The notes below the pieces were generated by a model. It saw only the letters and a list, made by a program, of their open reading frames with translations. It did no database searches and had not been told where the DNA came from. DNA of 64,000 nt from Anthoceros angustus (lineage: Eukaryota > Streptophyta > Anthocerotopsida > Anthocerotales > Anthocerotaceae), in NCBI GenBank assembly GCA_010909165.1, contig VJWM01000016.1, forward strand, positions 434,001-498,000, read 5' to 3'. A program made the translations under genes and the position numbers. This document shows, in pieces, positions 46,644-58,057 of the stretch; positions within the stretch are counted from its first letter, which is position 1, and the number at the start of each line of letters is the position of its first letter.

Positions 46644-49273
46644 ATGAAGCCAGGCGTGCACCCAGACCCCGAGCTCGAGGAATACGTGACCACTTCCCGG
46701 GGGCTCATTGAGGCTGTCCTGGCAGCGGACGAGGCCGCAGTTTCCGCGTCTCTTGAGAACAAGTACTGTGACGTCAACTACAAGGGAACCTTCAGCTTTC
46801 GTGTGAAGTTCACGGATTCTGTACAAAATGAAGAAGTGGCAGATGAAGTCATCATTGGTTACGAGCAGTTCAAGCAGGATATCACACCGCTGTTTGCCGC
46901 TGCTCACGTTGGCCACATCGAGATCGTCAAGAAATTGGTGGTCAGTGTTTGCCATTGGACTCTACCCATAGTCAAACTCCTTGGACCGCATATCTATAAC
47001 AGTCTTCGGTCATGTCATCTCGTCCCTGCCAGCCTGTTTACTACCTGCTGATTGCACTCAAACACGCAGACTGATGCTCACCTTTCTTGTTTTGTGCTTA
47101 TTTCTAGGCAGCAGGAGCGGATGTAAACGAGAAACACTTTCGTGGTTACTCGACAAGTGCTGCTGTCAGAGAAGATCATTTTGAAATCCTTAAGATCCTT
47201 CTCAGAGCAGGGGCTCAACAGCCTGCCTTAGAAGCTGCTCTTCTAGAAGCTTGTCTGTATGGACGAGCAAAGGCAGCCGAGCTTCTGATAAGCTCAGAAA
47301 TGATTCGGCCTGAGATTTTAGCCCAGGGATTTGTACATGCAAGCAGCCGTGGCTTTGTTGACACAGTTGCGACTTTGATTTCGGTACAAACCTGTACCCC
47401 CTCCCCTTTTAGCCTGCTGTTTATCATGAAGGTAACCACTAACGTGTTAAGTGTGCCTTGCCTGTCTGCAGAGTGGAGTGGATGTGAATTTAACCCATAG
47501 ATATCTTCTTCGGTCAGCAAAACCTTCTCTGCATGCCAATCTGAACTGCACACCTCTTGTTGCTGCTATAGTCGCAAGGCAAGCCTCTGTGGTGAGGTAT
47601 CTCTTAGAGGTAAGCCATAATTCCACCCTGGTAAAACATTCAGCACTCATATCGATCACTTCAAATCTGCGGTACGGGTTGCTGATTGTTCGGGTACTGG
47701 TTTTTATCTACCTGTGCAGGCAGGAGCGAAAACTGACTGCCTTGTCACCCTCGGTGCATGGTCGTGGGATGCTGGCTTCGGGGAGGAATTGCGTGTGGGA
47801 GCTGGACTATCAGAACCTTACAATGAGGCGTTCTGTGCAGTGGAATATTGGGAGACAAATGGTGACATCCTGCGGATGCTCCTTAAGCATCTGTCACCCG
47901 ACTGTGCATCGAATGGTAGAACGCTGCTTTGCCATGCCATTCTCTGCCGGAATGCCCCTGCTATCAAGGTCCTCCTGGAAGCTGAAGCTGATGCAGACCG
48001 CCGTCTACACACGAAGGACAGTCATGAGTTTCGCCCACTTCATTTGATAGCAAAAGCTGGATTTACAGCAGGCCTGAAGCTGTTTCTAGCTCATGGGTGC
48101 AACATGAATGTGATGATGGACAATGGAGATACACCCCTCATGGTAAGTGCCAGGTGCAAGCACAGGGATTGTCTGAAAGAATTATTGTACGCTGGTGCCG
48201 ACTTTGGGCTGCTCAATAGAGACGGCCACAATGTGATGAGCATTGCCGAAGCAAATGGAAGTGGGTCCCTGTTGAAGGTTCTGATCTGGGATGCTCTAAG
48301 GGCTGGTCAACCTATTTATTCCAGCGATTCGCAGGTGTTCTCGTCTTTGCACATGGTGGCCCGTAAAGGTGATGCTGCATTGCTTCAGAAGGTGCTGCAA
48401 CAACCTAACATCAACCTTGACGCTAGAGATAAATATGGCTATACGGCAGCTATGATAGCTGCACAGGAAGGGCAGATTGAGCTGTTTAAGTTGCTTGTCT
48501 TTGCTGGGGCAAATATCGGTCTGAAAACCAGGAAGGGGGAGACTGCTATTGCACTGGCCCAAGGGAAAGGGATTGTGGAGGGCTTGGAATGGATTCTTTT
48601 AGACGCTATCATGGCCAACATTTTGAAAGGTGAGGATTTCAAGCCTCTCCACTTTGCTGCCCGTCGGGGACATCTGGAAGCCTTGTCTCAACTGTTGCAA
48701 AGAGTAAGCAGCATCAATTCCTGGGATGACGAGGAGTACACCCCCTTGATGTACTCCGCCAGGGAAGGCCATGTGGAGGCCTGTAAGCTTTTGCTTCTTG
48801 CTGGGGCAGATTACAGTGTGGCGAACTCCAGAGGGGAAACGGCGTTACTGCTTGCAAGAAAAAATAGCTCATCCAAAGCGGCAGAGGAAGTCATTCTCGA
48901 CCACCTGGCTAGAAGGTTTGTCATCATGGGGAGCCAGGTATACAAGTATATTAGGCAAGGCAAAGGGACACCTCACATCAAATCTCTCCGTATCATGAAG
49001 TCCGGTGTGCTGACTTGGGGTGATTCCAAGAGACGCAATGTGTTGTGCAAAGAAGCAGTCCTCGGTCCAAGCTCTGCTTTCCAACGGAATCGTAGGCACA
49101 AAGGAGATCCACACAAACCTGAGCTTTTTATGGTCATCACCGTCTCTGGCAGGGAGGTTCATTTTGAAGCACCCTCCGCTTCCAACGCTGAGCTGTGGGT
49201 CAGGGGTATCAACCTGATCGTGAAAGAGGCAGCATCCTCAATCACTGCTGTAGCTGCGAAGTACCCACACTGA
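46644..49273 (+). CDS. Ankyrin-repeat protein with C-terminal PH-like domain
   Basis: Four exons, all in phase 0 (46644-46940, 47108-47383, 47472-47609, 47720-49273), give 754 residues. The start MKPGVHPDPELEEYVTTSRG is followed by about ten ankyrin repeats, for example DITPLFAAAHVGHIEIVKKL, NGDTPLMVSARCKHRDCLKE, YGYTAAMIAAQEGQIELFKL and EEYTPLMYSAREGHVEACKL. The C-terminal 110 residues (LRIMKSGVLTWGDSKRRNVL, then LFMVITVSGREVHFEA and ASNAELWVRGINLIV) read as a PH-like fold. Plants have a small family with this layout whose role is not settled; a lipid or membrane-linked scaffold is plausible from the PH part. All splice sites are canonical. Confidence 0.85.
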
Positions 49274-50346
49274 AGGACCTGACATGCAGCAGGGTTCTCT
49301 TTTCATTTACTGCTGCAGGATGTGCTAGTCACTCGTTTTGCCCCTCGTCTCCCTGTCGTGGGTTTAGGCAAACTTCACAGGAGGTGGTGAGCTTTACTCC
49401 CTCTACTCCTGTCATCTTCTTAAGCAATGGGATACGAACCTGAACAAAGTCCTTATCCTTTTCTTTAAGAGCGTATGACGGTGGCCTTTGATAGCAGTAT
49501 TGTACCGCTTCCCCTGCTTTCTGTTAAAGCTGAAGCCGCGTACGAGTCCACCTTAGCGGTGGCATGTCAGAGAGTCTCTATGTATCTAAAGTCAGGAAAC
49601 GCAAGTCATGGAAGTTTTTTGTCTTTTGATGTAGATTGTGGTCTGCTGCTGCTAGCAGCGAAGCAGGAGTTGTGAATATATCTGATCCTGCTGTGTGCAC
49701 TGTCTCGATGTTCCCAGTACAAGTGTACCTCAATCGTTTTCTCAACTATCACGGTGCGGTGCTGTCTCAAAGTCTCTCATACCATTGGCATGGTTTGATA
49801 AGCAGTTCACTAAATAATAGTTCCCTGAGCTGTGGTATATAGCCATAGTTACCTGTAGCGACAAAGGTACCTATCATTCGTCTTTCGTACAATGCGGGCC
49901 ATTTGGAGCACAAATGAAGTATGACTCTCGCAATGAACAACATGGCACTAATTCCAAATTTTGGGCATCTCCAATTTTTTCCTACCTGCAAGCTATGCAG
50001 AGCAGATCACCAATCTCACACAGAATTCTCCCTACCTGCACATCATCTGCCCATCACACATCCAACTCGAATGTGTGCAATTCAAAGGGTGTCACGGAAT
50101 GTGACTCTGGCATATGAACAACGTCGCTACAAGAATAACTACAAATTAGGTTGTCGAAAATTGTAGGCACCTCCAATTTCTTCCGACCTCGACCTACTCT
50201 CAAAATGGGGCCATGCTCTTCCGACTTGGATAATTACAGGTGATTCTAGGCGATCTAAGAATTGACGACCCCAGCTGTCGAGAATACATAATGTACAATA
50301 CAACTGCAAGCAGCGGGATGCTTCGAACAAGATAAAGGCGAAGGAC
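49274..50346. other. Intergenic between two convergent genes
   Basis: Holds the 3' flanks of the ankyrin gene and the pseudokinase gene. No coding or structural feature recognised. Confidence 0.45.
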
Positions 50347-52134
50347 TCATCTGTACGCCGCATTGGATGGAGACTTGAACGGGGGATTCATGGACGCGGC
50401 CATCCTGCTTGCTGTCACACCAACATTACCCACGTCGACTTTGCCCTTCAGTTTCGATACCGACATGGAAGGTTGCTGGCTTTCATGAGTGGCCAGTTCA
50501 TTCGTTTCCTGCTCGGAACTTACATTCAGCTCGATAAACAGATGATCAAGCTCCTCAGATCTGTTTGTGACCAGCAGTTCTTCACTCAAAAACTGGATGA
50601 TGCCATCCATCGATGGCCGTCTCCTCGGGTGGTCCTCCATGCACAAGATAGCCAGCTCCAGGATTTTCTTCACTTCCCACAGAGGAGGGTGTGACTGAGA
50701 AGGAAGGTGGGTCATCTGAGGATCCACTAGGGACTGGACACTGGCGGCCAGTGATGCCCTCACCTGAGTATCAAGCAATACACAGACAAGGGTCAGCAGA
50801 CCGGTAAGCAACTGCTGATCCTAAAAACCAGCACCGTCTCAGAGAGCTATTTGTTGGCTGGGAATCCTTACCCATTCTTTCTGTTTCAGGTTTCCAGAAT
50901 TTGCAGCAGTTAGCAGCCTCCAAGGCCGTCTTCCAGTGATCATCTCTAACAACAAAAAGCCATAGCTGTAGCAGTCGCTCTTCACGCAAGGTACTTCCAC
51001 CTTTAAGGCAAGTTCTGGCAGCAGCGACAAAAGCATAAGATTGATAAGCATCGCTGGCAACATAGTCGAATCTGCTCTAGGGACTTCCAGGTATCAGGTG
51101 AGGGATATCTTACCAGGGGCCATGTAACCCATAGCCCACTCAATGTCTGGAATCTGTGTGGGCTTTTTGCGAATGACTGGGCGGCCGACGTGAAAATCAA
51201 TCAACTTCGGTGTCATATCCTCGTTGAGCATAACATTACTTGACTTCAGAGCTCCGTGGATTATGCAAGGCTTGAGATTATGCAAGTAGTTGAGCCCCTC
51301 AGCTACTCCAAGCATTATTGCCTTCCTTTTGTCCCAGTCCAGAAATACAGGCCCTCTGCTGTCGCCTATGTGTTTGAACAGAAGCACGAGTTAGGAAGCT
51401 GTCATTCATGACAGGTTCGCAAAACCCATCGGTGAGCCAACAATTTGGAACAGCAGATGGAAACCAACCATGAAGCATTGCATCCAGGCTGCCCCTGCGG
51501 AAATACTCGAATACAAAAACCTTTTCCAGGAATGTGCTGCTATATCCCAACAGCCTGGCCACATTCTTGTGAGACGTTCGTGCGATGCACACCACGTCAG
51601 ATTCAAACTCGTGCTTGGGCTGTTCACAACCATAGGCACAGTTAGCAAGAACTCTTAGACCAAACCTTCAAACATCGTCTGCAGGGTGTGACGGGATGAA
51701 TACCCTGTTGCGAGCACTTTTCAGCCGTTTCACTGCCATCGTGGAACCATCCATGGTGATCCCCTTGTAGACAGTCGCATAGGTGTTCTCCCCAACCACA
51801 TATTCCTCACCAAATCCATGGGTAGCAAGTTTCACATCATGCCAATGATAGCGCTTATCATGGAGTATCGTGGATGCATGCACAGACTCATCTGCGAGCA
51901 CAGAACCAATGGTTATGGACCAGAACCAACCCACAGCCCTCCTATTACCCAAGGGACAGAAACTGACAATCCAGCAAACATGATTCCGGATGTCAACTCA
52001 CCGCTGGAAGACGAGTTATCTACACGATGTTTTTCGGCAAAAGACATAATCAGAAGACAGGCTAGATGCCTGGAAATCCAATCGCCACGAGGGCTACCCT
52101 GATTGCGGCAATTCTGTGGGTCTGGCATTCGCAT
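50347..52134 (-). CDS. Receptor-like cytoplasmic kinase, probable pseudokinase
   Basis: A short N terminus (MSFAEKHRVDNSSSSG, possible start near 52046, or 52134 with an extension) is followed by a kinase fold spread over at least five exons. Readable parts: RYHWHDVKLATHGFGEEYVV, YATVYKGITMDGSTMAVKRL with the ATP lysine, SHKNVARLLGYSSTFLEKVF, GLNYLHNLKPCIIHGALKSS, KLIDFHVGRPV, MGYMAPG, CVKSDCYSYGFLLLEMITGR and RRRPSMDGIIQFL. The catalytic HRD is HGA, DFG is DFH, the glycine loop is GENTYA and APE is APG. The key aspartate of the catalytic loop is missing, so phosphotransfer is unlikely. No extracellular or transmembrane part is evident. It may act as a scaffold for an active kinase. Exon borders in 50800-51100 are approximate. 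Confidence 0.78.
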
Positions 52135-53726
52135 TCAGACAACAATTCGAATACTGGAAACAACCACCTGCAGCAGGACAAAGCGACGCACACACATGGC
52201 AGCTCAGCATTCACCAGGATCCGTTCATCAATCACCAAAGTCCACTCATCTGCCGACCTCTTCCGGACTTACGCAGAGAGGAGGAGAGCTTACTGGCAGT
52301 TAGCAAGATCCGGACGGATGCACACACCCCTGCCCGGCAACCGCAGACCAGTCGTCCACCCGAATCAAAGTGGCAGTTCAGACCTCTACCGATCCTTGGT
52401 GGCCCAACCTCCTCTTCCGTTCCGCCTAGGGCAGCTCGCCTCGAAATTGGCTTGCCTTGAGCTCAGTCTCACGCCTCCCTGGGCGGCCACGCTCCCCATT
52501 GCGGCTTCTCCAGGATCGGAATTGAGAGATGGCGCTTACAGACCTGATCTCCGAGACCAGCAATTTCCGCAAAAACACACAAAGCCCAAGAGCAATCTAA
52601 TCCAGCGGGGCGATCCAGGAGCTGCGCAACCCACGAAGCTGGGTGAGCTCGCAAGCAATTCGCACCCGCACAGGTGCGGAGAGGAGCGGCAGGGAGAAGG
52701 CGGGAGGAACGGATGTAAAAAAAGAGACGAGCGGACGTAATCGGGGCACGTAGGAACGGACCCACCTCGGGGGAGGTCGAGATCTACTCTCTGGGCACTG
52801 ACCCGGCGCCGCAAACACTGTAGAAGGTTCCGTTGACATGACGGTTTTGCACATACATACTTACACATGTAGTTGCAAGAGGGAGCAACTTGGAACGCCC
52901 TTTTGTCTGAGATACATGGCGCCATGTGGAATCTACGAACCAGATGTGGGATATCCTGTGCAGATTCTGATGCTAGGTGGGTGTAGGCGTGCAACTAACC
53001 TATTGCAAACGTCGTTGGGCAAACGATTCTCCTATTCGCGCCCTGCGCCCTGCGCCCGGGCGGGGGTACAGTTCAGTATCCACGAGGTCCGCCATGGCCC
53101 TTCCACCTCCTGGTTTAGGGGCACCTCGGAAACCGAGGGCTTGGCCTTCAGTGGCGCTTTCGTATTTGGAGACAACCCGGCATATCTGGCGCATACCTGT
53201 AAACCTCCGATCTTTCCGCAGCCAACACAGCCAACGAAATCAGTCGCATGTCCGTCTCCCACTGCGTCGCACCAGGGCCCATCCAGTTGCTAAGCTGTTT
53301 TAACCAATATTTTAATAGGATGTCCTTCGGAAAAGGATTATGCCCCGCTCACCCTTGTTGGAGAGAGCGAAGCAAATACCAACAACCCATTTCCGACTAG
53401 CTTTACCCCATAATGCCGGAGAGTCTTAAATCAACAATTTTTTCACTTATAATTTAAATTTTAGATATTTAAACTAAATTAAATATTTGTAGGTGCTTTT
53501 GATCCGTAGAACAAGTTGCATCTACCCATCCTCATTCAAGAAAAATTGGCCATGTACAAATATGAAGACTTTGTAGGCAAGATCTTTAAAATATAAGTAA
53601 TCCATTTTTCTACTTTCGCACTTCATAGTAAGTGTCCTAGCGGTTTCACAGTATTTTCACCAACCTTTAGAGTATTTTCACCAACCTTCACTGTCTGCTG
53701 GTCACACAGATTTCCTAGAATACTTT
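52135..53726. other. Intergenic, GC-rich then AT-rich
   Basis: 52140-53300 is GC-rich with overlapping spurious frames and probably includes the pseudokinase promoter. From about 53430 the DNA turns AT-rich towards the 3' end of the next gene. No repeat, RNA gene or coding sequence recognised. Confidence 0.45.
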
Positions 53727-56087
53727 CTAGGCATATTCTGCCGGGGTGGATGGGGTGTACACAGGTGATTTTGGTGGTGCCTTGCCTTCATAATAATGTT
53801 TCTTTTTCTGGTCGTTGTACGGTCCAAATAGAAAGTTTATCATTTCAAAGATCTCGTCCAAACGCAAATATTTCTACAACCAATGTCAGCTGTAAGAAAT
53901 TTTACATATTTAAAATATACATTTATAATCTCTGATACTAACCTCAAACAGTGCAAACGACTCCTTTTGGTTCTTCCATAGCTACAAACGAAGGTACAAA
54001 CAGGTTAATAACTTACCTTCATTTCAAGTCGAAGTAGATCTTGCTCAATATATACCTTTCTGACTAACGTTAAGCAAGTGCTGTGAAGATTTCCCACACT
54101 GCGAAAGGGTGATTGTAAGTTCTAGAAGAGACACAAATGTTAGAATCTTCTTTTTCTATGATAAAAAAAATTAAAGTGAATATACCTTTTGGATGTTTTT
54201 CGTTATTTCCGGATCCTCCATGAAAGACAACAAGTCTGTAGTTTTCAACTCTTTATTTTGAATGGCTGCTGATATCTCTACATTATCAAAATACAAAATA
54301 TTAAACCATGTAATTCACTATATAATAAAATAAACAATCAAAAGATCTTACTTTTCTGAGTCTCCACATGCTCCTATGGAGTTGGAGTAGACCATCTTCA
54401 TTGAGGATTCGCTGCATTGGGTCTTTAAGACTATGCTCCCAAATTAGAACATATTTGTTCTTGAAATCTTGGAATATTTGTGGATACTGGAAGTTATCCA
54501 TCCATTTGCCAAATTCAGTAAATTCTTTTGAAGGGCCATACGTTGGTGCATTATCCTGGTATTCTTCTATTTTCCTCTCTTTCTCCTATAGAAATACAGA
54601 AATTAGTTTAATTCACAGAATATCACATAAAAATGACCCAATGATGACTTTGACCAACCTGATGTGAGATGCCTGTGTTGTCGATTTTCTCGTCAATTGC
54701 ATCTATTTTGTCCTTGATTTCCTTAGCAGCAGCTGCTTGTTCCGCAGCATTCTGTAAATAAATTGATTAATAATTAGAACTTCACTAATAAAGGGTACCA
54801 ACAAATTTGTTGGTATACCTCCAATGTCGACTGAATCGAGATTTGATGTCCGTTGAACCTCTTCACCAAAGTCATTGTCTCCAGCTCTAACTTAGCTATT
54901 GTTCGAAGATTCTTTTTAATATCCTATAAAAATACATTAAATTAGACAGACCTTCTAAGCATGCTGATAACAAGTCTACAGTCCTATAGTCTGTAAGAAC
55001 ATTGTGGGACAAAAATTCTTTACCTTTTTAATTTTTTCCAGTTGGGCAGGCACCTGGCAAAGCAGCCGCAAGTCTTGTTTATTCATGGATGAGAACATAG
55101 TGTGCTCCAAAAGAGCTGAAAAACATAGATCCAGTGAGTCACATGCTGCTCCATGCTACTACAGACCGCGCTTCGCCCTCACTGTTTTTCTCTATTTGTC
55201 TCGGACTTTATATTTTGTTCCAGGTAGTCGCAGGTTGTGCACAAGGCAAACCGATTGCTCTTTAGGATTTTGACCTTGTGGAAGTGCATAGCCCAGAGCT
55301 GACAAAAGTACGAATGAGAAATATTGTACTGCTGCGCTCGCTGCATATGGTACTTGTATTCTTGAAAGACCTTGCCTTTTGTGTACGAGTCAGGAAGGTG
55401 ATACACTTCAATGTTTGGCATTCTCTCGGCAATGAGCATAAACAGTTGGTTCATCCACGCCAGAGCTGTTGGCATGCTGATTTGGCTGCCTCTCGTATCG
55501 AAGAAGGGCAGACCACGCAATGTTCCCGACTGCTCTCGCTTTCGTATCTTCGTACTGGCTAGATCCAATACAATAAACGCGTCTGAATGCCTCTCTACAA
55601 CAATAGACTTTTCCTCGTCAAACAAGAAAGAGTCTACCCCAACCCTTCCATCGCTCCCATGCTCGACATCAAAAAGAGATTGTAGATGCATCTCCTGCTC
55701 CTGCCTACACATTCTAAGGAACCGATACCTCAAATCTTGAAAGGTCGCCTTCCCTATTATCCTCAAATATTGTCTACCACAACAGGTTCTGCGGAAATCA
55801 CGGGTAATACGAACCTCTGCACATTTCATCTCAGGTACTTTCGATTGCCTTTTATGAGGGCGTCTACGTGGTGGTCTGCCATGTTCGATAAACGATTCGG
55901 ACCTGGGCTTCAAATTATATGTACGCCTTTGTGGAGGTTGATGTTCAAAGGCACTATCATCTGAGTCCTCTTCCTCCACAACCTCTTCTGCCGTACGTCT
56001 TGGGGCCACTCCAGGTGGAAACATGTGTCTTCTAGATACTGGCGGTCTGCATACAGAGGCGACATTCATCCCAGCAGATGCGGCCAT
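53727..56087 (-). CDS. Unrecognised nine-exon gene with coiled-coil C-terminal half
   Basis: Exon 1 (56087 to about 55180) encodes MAASAGMNVASVCRPP, an acidic and basic N terminus, a central region and a Cys/His stretch (SHSYFCQLWAMHFHKVK, FALCTTCDYLEQN). Then follow exons at about 55155-55024, 54923-54819, 54751-54659, 54585-54352, 54275-54186, 54121-54017, 53981-53943 and 53873-53727. Every intron from exon 2 onward is GT-AG and in phase 0. The second half is rich in Lys, Glu and Gln (QAAAAKEIKDKIDAIDEKID, EKERKIEEYQDN), predicting coiled coils. The end reads SPVYTPSTPAEYA-stop. The exon 1 to exon 2 join could not be closed without a frame change. The Cys-rich part recalls ORFs of uncharacterised transposon-like proteins, but I know no function. 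It is more AT-rich than its neighbours. Confidence 0.6.
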
Positions 56088-56100
56088 AGTTGAATTAGGT

Positions 56101-57690
56101 GAGTCTTCTCAGCGTGGGGCACCTCCAAGAGGAGTAGTCTTGCGGATAGCAGGAATGTACGACGAGCCCTGTCCAGTTGGAGAAGGAATTCCGTGAATGG
56201 CCTCCAATATATTGAAATGGGCAGGTGTCTTCGGGATGGATGCATTTATTGCGATCGGGAGTGGTTCAGGCTATCCAGCTGAAGTACGGATTGAACAAAT
56301 ATGAAAAGAGTTAACAAGAGACTTTTGAATGGATTCGATTTTTGGTAACAGTGTGATCGTCGTACCTTCGTTCAGTACTCCCTCTTCATCTTCAACACCT
56401 TGACTACCGATTTCCACTTCCTGCTCGGCACCTCGCCGTTGACGCCTCTGACCTCAATACAAAACGAGACAAATCTCAGAAATGTGAAATGAGAAAGAAG
56501 GTCAAGATATGCAAATAGTGCTTGCCCATTTTCTTTGACCGTTCGCCACCAAGCATGGCGCTTTTCCGATCGTTTACATCGGGAGGAATCTCAGACCGAG
56601 CGCCAAAGATCCAAGTCCTTTGTCTTCAAGAACTCCTTCCACTACTTCAACATCGGCAATTCTGTGAGATCCAACAGTGGAGTGGAGGGAAGTGTTCGAC
56701 TTTGAATCAGGATCAAAGTCACAACATCAAACACACACACGTGAGACAAAGCTGTAACGTGTGGTGTTGGATGATCCATAATTTGAATTTGAACTTATTG
56801 GGGCAAAACAGAATAACTACGGTAGGATCCAATTGATGGGACCATACTAGCTTCCTATTTCAGTGCCCAACAATAGGATATTTAAAAGCGTAACGGTTGA
56901 AAGTGATAGACCTTTCAGGAGAGCAAAGACGCAGTGGCAAGAAAAAGATAGAATACGTCGAGTTGGATGAACCGGAATTTGAAATGGACCTATTTTAAGC
57001 AACTGCAATTTAATGACTCAAGAACATGTTCATGGAACTTTTCTTTCCTGCTATTTCAGAGCCCACTTATCGGAACTTGCAGGTGTTCACGCTTTATCGT
57101 AATACCGTTGAATCAAACATGCTAGGGGGGCCCAGTTGTGTGAACAAGTGCGTGCACCAGGGGGCCCGGCCCATGTGCGCGCACCCAAGGTCAAGAAGGG
57201 CCTAGGAGCATGAACCCATATGGTTCATGCCTCCTAGTGCATTCCCAGACGGTTCATCCAAAGAAAAAAAGAGCAAAAATTCTAAAAAACCCCAAAAAAA
57301 ATCCCAAAAAGTCCAATTTTTTGAGGTAAGTGCGCGCACTTGCCCTAAAATTTTGATATTTTTTTGATATTTTTGTTGTTTTGAAGGGTTCCTTTCGACG
57401 TTTTCAACCTTTTGTGTGCACCTATGTGGGCTACGGACTTCCCTTGGGGGTTAGGAAATAAGTGGGGTTTTGTTTTTTTCGTAGGTCCGAATAGTAAAAT
57501 AAGGTGGAAAGGGAGGAATAAGCACGGATGGTGCTCGGGGTGACTCGGAGTGTAGCGGACCCGGTACCACTATCACGAGCTACGGTGCGCCGAGTAGCGG
57601 GATAAGTCCGGACCCCTCGGGTCAAAAGCAGGATAAATCGCCCGAGAAAGTAATTTAGAAGTTGAGTCGTGAGAGACGGTGGCGCCACGT
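56101..57690. other. Region upstream of the nine-exon gene
   Basis: The minus-strand frame of the nine-exon gene stays open upstream for about 170 bp (56270-56101; EAIHGIPSPTGQGSSY) apart from one TGA at 56112-56114, hinting at a longer ancestral protein or an extra exon. Another open exon-like stretch is 56447-56366. Further right, 57121-57360 is low in structure apart from a 14 bp palindrome at 57328-57341. Confidence 0.4.
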
Positions 57691-58057
57691 GGGCGGCCAC
57701 AGTGGAGGTCGGGCATGCGGAGGCGAGACCGTAGCCTTGCAGGGGCCGTTATAGCGGTATTCACGCCCAGCGGGCCCGTCGTAAGGCGAGTGCAGCGGCG
57801 TAAGGTCGAGTAAGCCATGCGGACCTCGGCGATTCTGACGAGGCACCCTCCAGCGGTTACTTTAGCAGCGGCGGTGGAGGAGGTCATTTCTGCATGCGAC
57901 CTCGAGACAATTCGCGGTCTCTTGCGCTCACCAACCCGGCCCTCTGGCGCTATCTCTTTGAGCAGCTCGAGGCATCTTGGCAGCTCACTGGGGTTGGGGC
58001 GCGAGCGTGAGGCGCATCGTGCCGATCTCGGAGCTCGGCGAAGAAAGGAGAAGAAGC

